Shown here piece by piece: positions 25,579-34,347 of a stretch of DNA of 64,000 nt. The stretch's first letter is position 1; each line of letters begins with the position of its first letter. Position numbers and translations under genes: made by a program. The notes beneath the pieces were generated by a model, which ran no database searches, was not told where the DNA came from, and saw only the letters and a list, made by a program, of their open reading frames with translations. The DNA is from Pseudodesulfovibrio aespoeensis Aspo-2 (GTDB lineage Bacteria; Desulfobacterota; Desulfovibrionia; Desulfovibrionales; Desulfovibrionaceae): positions 2,666,001-2,730,000 of the forward strand of contig NC_014844.1 of NCBI RefSeq assembly GCF_000176915.2, written 5' to 3'.

Positions 25579-26601
25579 CTAGCCGTTCCAGATGACGCGG
25601 GGGGTGACCGAGGCAATGTCTGCCGAGCCGGTCAGGACCATGGCCTGGATCAGCTGCCCCTTGAGAGCGGCCAGATACTTGACCACGCCCTCGCGCAATC
25701 CGCCCACCGCGGCCACGGACACCGGGCGGCCGATCATGACCGCGTCCGCGCCCAGGGCGAGCATCTTGAGCACGTCCGCGCCGTCGCGCACGCCGCCGTC
25801 CACAAGTATCGCCAGCCTGCCCCTGACCGCCGCCGCCACCTCGGGCAGCACCTCCACCGTGCCGGGGGTGTGGTCGAGCACACGCCCGCCGTGGTTGGAG
25901 ACCACGATGGCGTCCGCGCCCACCCGCGCGGCCAGGAGCGCCTCGTCCGGGGTCATGATCCCCTTGAGGATGAACTTGCCGCCCCAGCCGTGGACTTCCT
26001 CGATGATCTTTTCCAGTTCAGCCGGAGTCTTGGGCGACACGGGCCGGCCCATCTGACGCAGGGTGACCAGCCCGGCGGCGTCCACGTCCATGCCGAAAAT
26101 CGAGCAGCCCGTGGTCCGCGCCTTGTCCAGCTTCTCGGCCAGTTCCGGGCCTTCCCAGGGCTTGATGAACGGGATGCCATGGCCGTCGCTGGCGCTGATG
26201 GCCGCGTAGCCGGACTCGTGGATGACCGGGGGCACGCCGTCGCCGGTACAGCCGATGACGCCGCTGTCGCGGCAGCCGCCGACCACGGCCTCGATGTACT
26301 CCTCCTCGCTCACCCCGCCGCCCATGTTGAAGGACACGCCGCCGATGGGCGCGGCCAGCACGGGCATGGCCAGATCAAGGCCGAGCAGGGATACGGACGT
26401 GTCCGGCGCGCTGACATCATGCACCAGACGCATGTTCAGCCTGACCCCGGCCAGGGCCGTGACATTGTTCTTGAATGAAGCTGCGGTGCCGAGCCCGCCC
26501 ATGCCGGGCACCTCGCCCGCGCACGCCTTGCCGTCGCAGACCTTGCACACGCGGCAATATCCCTTCATCAGTTCTCTCGCCCTTTCGCGCGTTTCCTTCA
26601 T
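25579..26601 (-). CDS. FMN-dependent alpha-hydroxy-acid oxidizing protein
   Basis: 340 residues, TIM barrel of the lactate/glycolate oxidase family. Catalytic His and Arg are in IVVSNHGGRVLDHTPGTVEV; FMN-phosphate loop in ILVDGGVRDGADVLKMLALG then GADAVMIGRP. The N-terminus carries four closely spaced Cys (YCRVCKVCDGKAC, residues 15-27) not found in standard lactate oxidase; these could hold an iron-sulfur cluster for electron transfer in place of oxygen. Shares a 4-base overlap with the upstream GntR gene, so it is probably induced by its own 2-hydroxyacid. Confidence 0.88.
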   Translation of the reverse strand: MKETRERARELMKGYCRVCKVCDGKACAGEVPGMGGLGTAASFKNNVTALAGVRLNMRLVHDVSAPDTSVSLLGLDLAMPVLAAPIGGVSFNMGGGVSEEEYIEAVVGGCRDSGVIGCTGDGVPPVIHESGYAAISASDGHGIPFIKPWEGPELAEKLDKARTTGCSIFGMDVDAAGLVTLRQMGRPVSPKTPAELEKIIEEVHGWGGKFILKGIMTPDEALLAARVGADAIVVSNHGGRVLDHTPGTVEVLPEVAAAVRGRLAILVDGGVRDGADVLKMLALGADAVMIGRPVSVAAVGGLREGVVKYLAALKGQLIQAMVLTGSADIASVTPRVIWNG

Positions 26602-27326
26602 GATACCTCCGATGGTGTTTGATGCCCGGAGTAGCGGCTCCCGGCAAAGACAATGGCTTCGATTTCCTCAAGATGATCGCGCATGGCTTTTTCGGCCTGC
26701 ATGACGTGACCGCCCCGGACCGCCTCGACAATGGCCCGGTGCGCGGCCAGCGACGCCTCCTGCCGCTCGCGCGACTGGAGTCCCTCCACCCGGCTCTGAT
26801 TGAAATCCTCGTGCAAGACCTTGACCATCTCGCACAGGATCACGTTGCCCGCTGCCTCGGCCAAAAGCCCGTGCAGCAGCAAGTCATGATCCGCAGTCGG
26901 CTCCCCGGCGCGCACGGCCCGCTCCTGGTCGGCAAAAGCCGCCTCAATGCGGGCGATGTCGCGCGGGGCCGCGTGGCGCGCAGCCAGGGCCGCAATCTCC
27001 GGCTCGATGAGCCTGCGCACCTCAAAAATATCGCGCAGGGCCGGACGCCCGCGCATGATGATCCCGGCCAGGGTGGAGACAAACCGCTCGCCGTCCACCT
27101 CCCGGACGTAGGTGCCCGCGCCCTGGCGGCTCTCGACCATATCCTTTTCGGCCAGGGCCTTGATCGCCTCGCGCACGGTGTTGCGCGAGACCTCGAACAT
27201 CCCGGCCAGGGTCCGCTCAGGCGGCAGCCTGTCACCGGGCCGCAGTTCGCCCCGGTCGATCATGCCCTGGATCTGGAGCACTATGTCTCCGTAGATGCCC
27301 TTTCTGCTCACCGGCCTGACTTCCAT
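26598..27326 (-). CDS. GntR-family (FadR/FCD) transcriptional regulator
   Basis: 242 residues. N-terminal winged helix LRPGDRLPPERTLAGMFEVS then RNTVREAIKALAEKDMVESR; C-terminal FCD domain with DHDLLLHGLLAEAAGN and HRAIVEAVRGGH, holding the metal-binding Asp/His set. LldR-like context (next to a 2-hydroxyacid oxidase) suggests lactate or a similar acid as ligand. The ATG at 27326 has GGGGAGG ahead of it. Two TGGT-N3-ACCA-type sites upstream are its likely operators. Confidence 0.88.
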   Translation of the reverse strand: MEVRPVSRKGIYGDIVLQIQGMIDRGELRPGDRLPPERTLAGMFEVSRNTVREAIKALAEKDMVESRQGAGTYVREVDGERFVSTLAGIIMRGRPALRDIFEVRRLIEPEIAALAARHAAPRDIARIEAAFADQERAVRAGEPTADHDLLLHGLLAEAAGNVILCEMVKVLHEDFNQSRVEGLQSRERQEASLAAHRAIVEAVRGGHVMQAEKAMRDHLEEIEAIVFAGSRYSGHQTPSEVS

Positions 27327-27455
27327 GCTCCTCCCCTCATCTTGCCGGGACCCCGTGTCCCGATCTCCTCCGGCGCCACTCTCGGACACCACTCACCGCC
27401 GCCCCGCAAGAGCAGCCGAAAACCCCAGGCCAGCCACTCTCCACAGCTCTTGAAT

Positions 27456-27483
27456 TGGTTGGACCAGTGATCCTGTTAGACCA
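27456..27483. promoter_or_regulatory. Paired GntR/LldR-type operators
   Basis: Site 1, TGGTTGGACCA (27456-27466), is a perfect TGGT-N3-ACCA palindrome of the FadR-subfamily type. Site 2, CTGTTAGACCA (27473-27483), keeps the ACCA half. Their centres are 17 bp apart. They lie 130 bp upstream of the GntR gene and 173 bp upstream of the divergent truncated permease, so may control both. The gap 27327-27656 holds nothing else obvious. Confidence 0.6.
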
Positions 27484-27656
27484 ATTGTCAACCCTCGTCA
27501 ACCCCGCCCAGCCAAGCATACGCCACCTCCGCCGATTCGGAAAGGCCGGGTGCGCACAGAGCGGAACCGCCCCTTGACATTGCCGCCACACTCTTTGATT
27601 CTCATGATGAGCCACCTTTGGCGCGCGAACCGAACCATCCCGGCATGAGGTCGGCC

Positions 27657-27971
27657 ATGTCACCAGATATCCTTGTCGTTTCCCTGATCCTTGCCGCCGC
27701 CATCATCCTGCTGGTCACCAAGAGGCTGCCGATCGATGTCACGGCGCTTGGCATCATGGTGGCCCTCATGGCCGCAGGGCTGCTCGCCCCTGCCGAGGCC
27801 GTGGCCGGGTTCGCCAACCCCGCGCCCCTGGCCGTGGGCGCGCTGTTCGTGGTCAGCCGCGGGCTGGTGCGCACCGGTGCGCTCGCCTTTGTCACCCCGC
27901 TGACCATCAAATACACGGACGGCAGCGCGTCGCGCCTGCTCCTGCTGACCCTGGCCAAAGACCAGAAATGA
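27657..27971 (+). pseudogene. Truncated SLC13/ArsB-type permease, N-terminal remnant
   Basis: 104 residues resembling only the first quarter of SLC13-family permeases: two or three membrane segments (ILVVSLILAAAIILLVTKRL, then LGIMVALMAAGLLAPAEAVA) and FANPAPLAVGALFVVSRGLV. Full members are 450-600 residues. The frame ends LAKDQK and a strong terminator follows 5 bases later, so the remainder seems to have been deleted cleanly. It faces the GntR gene and may have been the organic-acid importer of this locus. Confidence 0.6.
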
Positions 27972-27975
27972 CAAG

Positions 27976-28010
27976 GCCCGAATCCGTTGCGGACGGATTC
28001 GGGCTCTTTT
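27976..28010 (+). terminator. Intrinsic terminator
   Basis: GCCCGAATCCGT (27976-27987), loop TGCGG, ACGGATTCGGGC (27993-28004), then TCTTTT. A perfect 12-bp stem. Confidence 0.9.
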
Positions 28011-28042
28011 GACGAGGGGCAGGGGTCTTCAGAAATGGGCGA

Positions 28043-29257
28043 TCAGACGATCTGCCGCAAGGTGTGCAGCGTGATCTCCGGGGCCGTGCCAAGGCGCATG
28101 GGCGGCCCCCAGTAGCCGGTGCCGGTATTGACATAGAGCAGGGTGTTCTCGTGCCAGTGCAGGCCGCGCACATAGGGTTGGAAGAGATGGATGGCCAGGG
28201 TCCACGGGAAGAACTGCCCGCCGTGGGTGTGGCCAGAAAGCTGGATGTCGAACCCGGCCCGGCTGGCCTCGTAGATCGACATGGGCTGGTGGGCCAGGAG
28301 GATGGACACGTCGTGGTCGGGGGCGGCGGCCATGGCCGCTGCCGGGGACGATGCGTGGGCCGGATGGATGATCGGGGCGCGGTAGTCGGCCACTCCGGCC
28401 AGGAGGATGCGGCCCTGACCGGTATCGATCAGGGTGTGCTCGTCCACCAGAGGGCGCATGCCCAGCCGGGCCGACTCCTCAAGCCACGCCTCGACCCCGG
28501 AATAGTACTCGTGGTTGCCGGTGCACAGCCAGACCCCGTGCCGGGCCTTGAGCTCGGCCAGGGGGGCCACCTCCCGGCGCAAGGCGGACACGGAGCCGTC
28601 CACCATGTCACCGGTGTGGACAACCATGTCCGCGCCCAGGGCGTTGACCTCGTCCACCACCATGCGCATCCAGCCGCCCCGCAGGGTGGGGCCGATGTGG
28701 GTGTCTGATATCTGGGCAATGGTGAAGCCGTCGAGCCCGGGCGGCAGGCCGGGCACGGACAGATCGTTTTGGACCACCACGGGATTTCGCCGCGCCTCGA
28801 AGATGGAATAGCCGGTCAGGGGCATGGACACGGCCAGGATGGCCGCGTTGGAGGCGTTGAGTACGAAGCGCCGCCGCCCCATGTCCGGGGCGCACGAGGC
28901 GCGCACCGCACTCCGGCGAGCGACGCGCCGCGCCCGCTCGCTCAGGGCGCATTTCACCCCGGTCGCCAACCGGCTGGCGAGGATGGGCAGGTCGCGCAGG
29001 AGCATGAACATCACGACCATGGAGACCAGTCCGAGAAAGACGAAGACCACCCAGTTCAGGCCCTCGAAAAGCATGCTTTCCGCGCCGTCGGTGCGCAGGC
29101 TCCTGGCCAGGCGCTGGCCATACAGAAGCGCGGCCACGGCCAGCCAGGCCGCGAACCGTCGGCCCCGGCTCACGGGCAGGGGCATGATCATCCGCCAGCC
29201 CAGGTACAGGGTCAGCAGCGTGGCGACGGCAAGAACGATGTAGGACCACATGGCCAT
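28043..29257 (-). CDS. Membrane-anchored metallophosphoesterase
   Basis: 404 residues. Residues 1-~120 hold about four membrane segments (start MAMWSYIVLAVATLLTLYLG). A Tat-like or anchor stretch RRRFVLNASNAAILAVSMPL near 150 is followed by a calcineurin-like domain: AQISDTHIG, VVHTGDMVD, CTGNHEYYSG, LSGHTHGGQFF, i.e. all metal-binding blocks. YaeI-like proteins of this build include UDP-diacylglucosamine-hydrolase relatives; substrate not known. GGAG precedes the ATG at 29257; a second ATG two codons on is possible. Confidence 0.88.
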   Translation of the reverse strand: MAMWSYIVLAVATLLTLYLGWRMIMPLPVSRGRRFAAWLAVAALLYGQRLARSLRTDGAESMLFEGLNWVVFVFLGLVSMVVMFMLLRDLPILASRLATGVKCALSERARRVARRSAVRASCAPDMGRRRFVLNASNAAILAVSMPLTGYSIFEARRNPVVVQNDLSVPGLPPGLDGFTIAQISDTHIGPTLRGGWMRMVVDEVNALGADMVVHTGDMVDGSVSALRREVAPLAELKARHGVWLCTGNHEYYSGVEAWLEESARLGMRPLVDEHTLIDTGQGRILLAGVADYRAPIIHPAHASSPAAAMAAAPDHDVSILLAHQPMSIYEASRAGFDIQLSGHTHGGQFFPWTLAIHLFQPYVRGLHWHENTLLYVNTGTGYWGPPMRLGTAPEITLHTLRQIV

Positions 29258-29634
29258 GTGTTTCAGCTCCGGTTGGATTGGGATGATTTTTATATGATGG
29301 GGACCGGGACGGGCCTTGTCAATGCACTGCACAAGACTGCACGCCCGGCCTGGAACCGGACCGCCCCCGGCGCAGCAAGTCCCATGCCGCAAAACCAGCG
29401 GGAAATCGGCCCGCCCCGGACACGCGCCCACCCGCCCTAGGGGTTCCTGGACTGACAGGCAAACCGGGAAAATGTCACGATTTCATTGTTCCTTGCGCTG
29501 TGGAATGGAGCCAAAAAATTGTTCCCAACCCGTACCCCTTGTGGTAAGTCAGTTTCACCCGCGCGACACCCCGCTTTTCCATACCATCCACCCTGCCCGC
29601 TGTCGAAAACCGATCACATCGGAATCAGCGACTT

Positions 29635-29661
29635 TTTTTTCTAAACTTGTTCTAGAAAAAA
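29635..29661. repeat. AT-rich palindrome in the nrdG upstream region
   Basis: TTTTTTCTA (29635-29643) and TAGAAAAAA (29653-29661) around AACTTGTTC. It opens an unusually AT-rich 140-bp stretch within the 718-bp gene-free region 29258-29975. The earlier part of that region (29258-29600) shows nothing I can assign. GATCACATC occurs at about 29612 and 29688. Confidence 0.5.
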
Positions 29662-29748
29662 GTTAAATATATGGGCAAGCAGAGATTGATCACATCTGTT
29701 GATAACTTTTTGTGAATTCTAATAAACGCCAATAATCGCCTGTAATCG

Positions 29749-29780
29749 CCAGCCACGGCTTGGCTGGTCATTTTTTTCTC
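29749..29780 (+). terminator. Hairpin with T tract upstream of the nrdG leader
   Basis: CCAGCCA (29749-29755), loop CGGCT, TGGCTGG (29761-29767), then TCATTTTTTT. It lies far from any gene end (nearest upstream gene is on the other strand), so it may end a short untranslated RNA or be part of leader control. Confidence 0.55.
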
Positions 29781-29828
29781 AAAATCCCCCTGTACAAAAA
29801 ACACCGTGTGAGATATCTATGCAGACAT

Positions 29829-29952
29829 GTTCCGGCAGCTTCTGCGGCCTTTGGGAAGAGACTCCGGAACCGCGAGCGACACTGTGCAGGGGGAGCATTC
29901 GTGCCGTTCGAGCCGACACCCTCCCGGCGTTGCGACCGGGCATATTTTTTTT
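29829..29952 (+). promoter_or_regulatory. Structured leader with terminator before nrdG (possible attenuator or riboswitch)
   Basis: GTTCCGG (29829-29835) pairs with CCGGAAC (29864-29870). GGGAG (29891-29895) can pair with CTCCC (29921-29925), but the same CCC also forms the short stem CCCGG/CCGGG (29923-29927 with 29936-29940), which runs into eight Ts at 29945-29952. The two folds are mutually exclusive, as in attenuators. GGGAA and CACTGT fragments recall cobalamin riboswitch cores, but no B12 box is present. The nrdG ribosome site begins 9 bases later. Confidence 0.4.
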
Positions 29953-29975
29953 CGAGCATGAGGAGAAAGGGGAGA

Positions 29976-30686
29976 ATGATGCGGATAAACGAACCCGCCG
30001 AGGCCTGGAAATACGTGCGCGGTTTCGAGAACCTGAGCCTATGCGACTGGCCCGGTCTCCACTCCTGCATCATCTTTCTGGGCGGCTGCAACCTGCGCTG
30101 CCCCACCTGCCACAACGGACAGCTCGCCTGGGACATGCACACCCTGCCTATCATCGAACCCCCGCGCATCAAGGCCTATCTGCGTGATCGGGCCGGATGG
30201 CTGGACGGCGTCACCGTCACAGGCGGGGAGCCCACCACGGTGCCCGGTCTTGCCGGGCTGCTCTTCGAAATCAGGCAGTCGGGCCTGCCCGTCAAGCTCG
30301 ACACCAACGGCATGCGGCCTGACATGGTCCGCGAGCTCTTGAGCCTGGGGCTGGTCGATGTCTTTGCCGTGGATGTCAAGGGCCCCTTTGCCAAATATCC
30401 CGCCCTGACCGGCCACGCCGTGTCCGAGATCGCGGCCAGGGCCAACCTTGAGCGCATCTTCGGCCTGGCCGCTGCCCGGCCCGAAGCCTTCTACTTCCGC
30501 ACCACCCAGGTGCCGGGCCTGACCGAGGACGACCTCGCCACCGCGCGTGGCTATCTGCCGCCGGATTTCACACTGACGATTCAAAAGTATGTACCCCCTC
30601 ATACCCATGTGCCCCCAAGGAGGACGCAGGAGAATGCCCAGCCAAATCATGAAGAGAGACGGCCGGTTGGAAACGTGGTCAACTGA
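29976..30686 (+). CDS. nrdG: Anaerobic ribonucleotide reductase activating protein (radical SAM)
   Basis: 236 residues. Radical-SAM cluster CNLRCPTC (C38, C42, C45), TVTGGEPTTVPG for SAM binding, and KLDTNGMRPD and FAVDVKGPF as in NrdG2/PflA-like activases. Generates the glycyl radical on NrdD under anaerobic conditions. AGGAG lies 10 bases before the ATG at 29976; an ATG immediately after is an alternative. The frame is open to 29760, but a longer start would place the terminator inside the gene. The last 53 bases overlap nrdD, so the C-terminal tail is shaped by that overlap. Confidence 0.9.
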   Translation: MMRINEPAEAWKYVRGFENLSLCDWPGLHSCIIFLGGCNLRCPTCHNGQLAWDMHTLPIIEPPRIKAYLRDRAGWLDGVTVTGGEPTTVPGLAGLLFEIRQSGLPVKLDTNGMRPDMVRELLSLGLVDVFAVDVKGPFAKYPALTGHAVSEIAARANLERIFGLAAARPEAFYFRTTQVPGLTEDDLATARGYLPPDFTLTIQKYVPPHTHVPPRRTQENAQPNHEERRPVGNVVN

Positions 30687-32691
30687 CCGCATCGCCCAGG
30701 CCATTTTCAAGGCGCTCGCCGCCAGCGGGATCAAGGACCCTCTCCTCGCCAAACGCCTCGCCAGAAAAGTCGAGAAGAAACTCGACGGGATGGAGATTCC
30801 CGAGCAGGAACACGTCCAGAACACGGTCGAACAGATTCTCATGGAGTCGCGCCAATACGACATCGCCAAGAAATACATCCTCTACCGGGAGAAGCGCCGC
30901 CAATTGCGCTCCCAGAAGGCGGCTTACCTCGACATCAAGGATGTCATCGACACCTACCTTGATCAGGCCGACTGGCGCGTCAATGAAAACGCCAACATGA
31001 CCCACTCCTTCCAGGGCCTCATGCTCCACCTGTCAGGCACGGTCCAGGCGCGCTACGCCCTGGAGAAGTATCCCGAGGAGATCCGGCAGGCCCACGAGCA
31101 CGGATATTTCCATATCCACGATCTTTCCTTCGGCCTGGCGGGCTATTGCGCCGGATGGTCCCTGCGCGACCTGCTCCTTGAGGGCTTCAACCTTGAGGGC
31201 CGCGCCTCGGCGGGTCCGGCCAAGCATTTTGACACCGCGCTGGGGCAGATGAACAACTTCCTGGGCACCCTGCAAAACGAATGGGCCGGGGCCCAGGCCT
31301 TCAACAACGTGGACACCTACCTCGCCCCCTTCATCCGCCACGACAAGCTGTCCTATGATCAGGTGCGCCAGTGCATGCAGAAATTCGTGTTCAACCTGAA
31401 CACCACCTCGCGCTGGGGCGGCCAGTCGCCCTTCACCAACCTCTCCTTCGACCTCGTGGCCCCCAAGCACATCGCCAGCGAACCGGTCATCATCGGCGGC
31501 AGGCTCGACGACACGCTGACCTACGGCGACTACGCGGTGGAAATGGCCATGATCAACAAGGCCTACATCGAGGTCATGCTTGAGGGCGACCACCACTCGC
31601 GCATTTTCTCGTTCCCCATCCCCACCTACAACGTCACCGAGGACTTTCCCTGGGAATCCGAGATCGGCGAACTGCTCATGCAGCTGACCGCCAAGTACGG
31701 CGTGCCCTATTTCCAGAATTTCATCAGCTCGGACCTCAAGCCCGAGGACGTGCGCTCCATGTGCTGCCGCCTCCAGATGGACCTGCGCGAGCTGCGCAAC
31801 AAGACCGGCGGTCTGTTTGGCGCGGGCGACCTGACCGGCTCAATCGGCGTGGTCACCCTGAACCTGCCCAAGCTCGCCTACCTCGCCCAAAGCGAGGACG
31901 ACTTCCTTGAGCTGATCACCGAATACGCCGGGCTGGCCAAGGATTCGCTGGAGTACAAGCGCAAGGTCATCAACAACAACCTCGACGCAGGCATGTTCCC
32001 CTGGTCCAGGCGCTATCTCAAGAACGGCTACAAGGGCCATTTCTCCACCATCGGCCTGCTCGGCGGCCACGACGCCTGCCTCAACCTGATCGGCAAGGGC
32101 ATCGAGACCGAGGGCGGCGTGCGCCTCATGCGCCGGGTGCTCAACCATCTGCGCCGCCTGACTGCAGCCTTTCAGGAGGAGACCGGCAACCTCTACAACC
32201 TCGAAGCCACACCCGCCGAAGGCACCAGCTACCGCCTGGCCAAGATCGACAAGGAACTCTACGCGGACATCAAGACCCAGGGCAACGGCACCCCGTACTA
32301 CACCAACTCCACCGCCCTGCCCGTGGGCATCTCCAACGACGTGCTCTACGCCCTGGAACACCAGAACCAGCTCCAGCCGCTCTACACCGGGGGCACGGTG
32401 TTCCACACCTTCCTCGGCGAGGCGGTGACAGACCCCAAATCGCTCAAGAACTTCATTCTCAAGGCGTTCACCAAGACCAAGATACCCTACATCTCCATCA
32501 CGCCGACCTTCTCCATCTGCAAGGAACACGGCTACATTCTTGGCGAGCACTTCGATTGCCCCACCTGCGGCCAGGAGGCCGAGGTGTACACCCGCATCGT
32601 GGGCTACTACCGCCCGGTGAGCCGCTGGAACAAGGGCAAGCAGGAAGAATACACCGACCGCGTGGTCTTCAGCGACTGCCTGTGCAGCTAA
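30634..32691 (+). CDS. nrdD: Anaerobic (class III) ribonucleoside-triphosphate reductase
   Basis: 685 residues. ATP-cone at the N-terminus (IMKRDGRLETWSTDRIAQAI), large 10-stranded barrel domain, zinc site cysteines near the end (CPTCG and DCLC), and glycyl-radical loop RIVGYYRPVSRWNKGKQEEY. Makes dNTPs without oxygen. The ATG at 30634 is chosen because AAGGAGG lies 10 bases upstream. A start 15 codons earlier would run through that site. Overlap with nrdG implies translational coupling. Confidence 0.95.
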   Translation: MPSQIMKRDGRLETWSTDRIAQAIFKALAASGIKDPLLAKRLARKVEKKLDGMEIPEQEHVQNTVEQILMESRQYDIAKKYILYREKRRQLRSQKAAYLDIKDVIDTYLDQADWRVNENANMTHSFQGLMLHLSGTVQARYALEKYPEEIRQAHEHGYFHIHDLSFGLAGYCAGWSLRDLLLEGFNLEGRASAGPAKHFDTALGQMNNFLGTLQNEWAGAQAFNNVDTYLAPFIRHDKLSYDQVRQCMQKFVFNLNTTSRWGGQSPFTNLSFDLVAPKHIASEPVIIGGRLDDTLTYGDYAVEMAMINKAYIEVMLEGDHHSRIFSFPIPTYNVTEDFPWESEIGELLMQLTAKYGVPYFQNFISSDLKPEDVRSMCCRLQMDLRELRNKTGGLFGAGDLTGSIGVVTLNLPKLAYLAQSEDDFLELITEYAGLAKDSLEYKRKVINNNLDAGMFPWSRRYLKNGYKGHFSTIGLLGGHDACLNLIGKGIETEGGVRLMRRVLNHLRRLTAAFQEETGNLYNLEATPAEGTSYRLAKIDKELYADIKTQGNGTPYYTNSTALPVGISNDVLYALEHQNQLQPLYTGGTVFHTFLGEAVTDPKSLKNFILKAFTKTKIPYISITPTFSICKEHGYILGEHFDCPTCGQEAEVYTRIVGYYRPVSRWNKGKQEEYTDRVVFSDCLCS

Positions 32692-32708
32692 AGGAACAGA
32701 ATTTCCCC

Positions 32709-32780
32709 AAGCCCCATTGAGGAGTGGGGTTTGAGGATAGTGGAATGTGAGGCCTTTGACGCGCATGCGTCAAAGGCCTC
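32709..32780 (+). terminator. Two successive hairpins after nrdD
   Basis: First AAGCCCCA/TGGGGTTT (32709-32716 with 32725-32732). Second a perfect 14-bp stem, GAGGCCTTTGACGC (32749-32762) with GCGTCAAAGGCCTC (32767-32780), 4-base loop, followed by GCGCATTT. The remaining gene-free DNA to 33000 (about 220 bp) should hold the haem operon promoter; none is clear. Confidence 0.7.
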
Positions 32781-33000
32781 GCGCATTTCCTGCCCCCCGA
32801 ACGACTGTTATAAATTCCCCGTTCTCATTGACACGTCGTCTCCTCAGTGTATGTGTGAGATACTTTGGGGGATGCCCTGACTCGCTCTTTTATTACGATT
32901 CCGCACGAGGCGCGACCAACTGCGAACACCGCAGTGCGACCTCATGTCATTTCGGCCGAATGGGCGCCTCTGCAAATGCAACACACGGGGGGAGTGGATT

Positions 33001-34314
33001 ATGACATGCAGACATATCATTGTTGTGGGCACGGTCCTGATCATGTCCGCGCTGCTTTCGGCCTGCGGGCGCGAACCGTCGGTGGACATCAAAGCCGTGA
33101 AGGCCCAGCCGAAGACCTTCATCGGCTCGGACACATGCCGCAACTGCCACCTTGAGCACTACGACTCGTGGAAGACGACCCTGCACAGCCGGATGCTGAT
33201 CGACGTGAAGGAAAATCCTCACGCGATTGTTGCGGACATGAACCCGGAGTTGATCCGGGCCGATCTCGAAAAGATCAAGGACAAGCTGAAGGTGCCCGTG
33301 GAGGACATCTACATTCCCGACCCGGCTGAGATTCTCTACGTCATCGGAACCCAGTGGAAGCAGCGGTATGTGATCAAGAAGGGCGAAACCTTCCATGTGG
33401 CGCCGGTGCAATACAACGTGGCATCCAAGCGCTGGGTCAACTACTATGAGGACGCTTGGGACAAGCGCGACTGGCTGGTGCGTTGCGGCGGCTGCCACGC
33501 CACCGGCGTGGACCTGAAGAACAACACATTCTCGGAGTCGTCCATTGGCTGCGAGGCCTGCCATGGCCCCGGCTCGCAGCACACCGCCCTGCCCAGAACG
33601 GCCCTGTTTGAAAAGCGGGAAACCATCATCAACCCGGCCAAGCTCACGGCTGGCGTGGCCGTGCAAATCTGCGGCTCATGCCATACCCGCGGCAACTCCA
33701 AGGATCCCGACTTCAAGGAAGCGGGCTGGCCTGTCGGCTTCACACCGGGCATGGTGCTTGAGCCCATCTATGAAAACTCATACGACAAGGCAGACATGCG
33801 CCGACTCTATCCCGATTTCGCGTCCCGTTCCCATCATCAGCAGTACATCGACTGGATGCAGTCCAAGCATGCGGAGCAAGGGGTAACGTGTACATCCTGC
33901 CACTCCGTGCATCGCATGGGCATCGCTCCCACCCGCTTCCAGACCAAGGAGGCTGGCTCAAGTCAGTGCCTGAGCTGCCACACCATGGTCAACGCCAACC
34001 GGGCGCACTCCATCCATTCATTCGCCAACTGCCTGGGCTGCCACATGCCGCGCATCGCCAGCACCGCAGAGCCCAACGACATCCGCAGCCACACCTTCAA
34101 CGCCAGGGCGCCCATGGACGCCATCGCCAACCCGGCCCTGCCGAACTCCTGCCAGATCTGCCACTACCACAAGGAAGACAGTCTGCAGGAACTGCAGCGC
34201 AAGTACGAGATACTGACTCAGCTGCCCCAACCGCAAGGGATGAGCATTCCTGCGGTGACCCGCGACACCTTCGCCCTGCCGGATTCCGATGGCAACACGG
34301 CGAATACCCAGTAG
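33001..34314 (+). CDS. Octahaem c-type cytochrome lipoprotein
   Basis: 437 residues. Lipoprotein signal with lipobox LLSAC near residue 23. Eight CxxCH haem sites: CRNCH, CGGCH, CEACH, CGSCH, CTSCH, CLSCH, CLGCH, CQICH, spread from residue ~45 to ~385. The CEACHGPGSQH stretch and the spacing resemble cytochrome c554/multihaem nitrogen-oxyanion enzymes, but every haem has a CxxCH motif and no catalytic CxxCK is present, so electron transfer is more likely than catalysis. The ATG at 33001 follows GGGGGGAG. First of three coupled genes. Confidence 0.88.
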   Translation: MTCRHIIVVGTVLIMSALLSACGREPSVDIKAVKAQPKTFIGSDTCRNCHLEHYDSWKTTLHSRMLIDVKENPHAIVADMNPELIRADLEKIKDKLKVPVEDIYIPDPAEILYVIGTQWKQRYVIKKGETFHVAPVQYNVASKRWVNYYEDAWDKRDWLVRCGGCHATGVDLKNNTFSESSIGCEACHGPGSQHTALPRTALFEKRETIINPAKLTAGVAVQICGSCHTRGNSKDPDFKEAGWPVGFTPGMVLEPIYENSYDKADMRRLYPDFASRSHHQQYIDWMQSKHAEQGVTCTSCHSVHRMGIAPTRFQTKEAGSSQCLSCHTMVNANRAHSIHSFANCLGCHMPRIASTAEPNDIRSHTFNARAPMDAIANPALPNSCQICHYHKEDSLQELQRKYEILTQLPQPQGMSIPAVTRDTFALPDSDGNTANTQ

Positions 34315-34347
34315 GCCCGGAGGCTGATCGCAACCCAGGGGGGAACC

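Noticed and set aside
29316..29666. 116-residue plus-strand frame
   Set aside because: No ribosome site, no family resemblance, and it crosses the AT-rich palindrome.
29829..29952. Cobalamin riboswitch
   Set aside because: Some core-like fragments occur, but the B12 box is absent; kept only as an unspecified structured leader.
29760..29975. Longer NrdG starting at 29760
   Set aside because: It would put the hairpin and T8 tract inside the gene, and the added residues are unlike NrdG.
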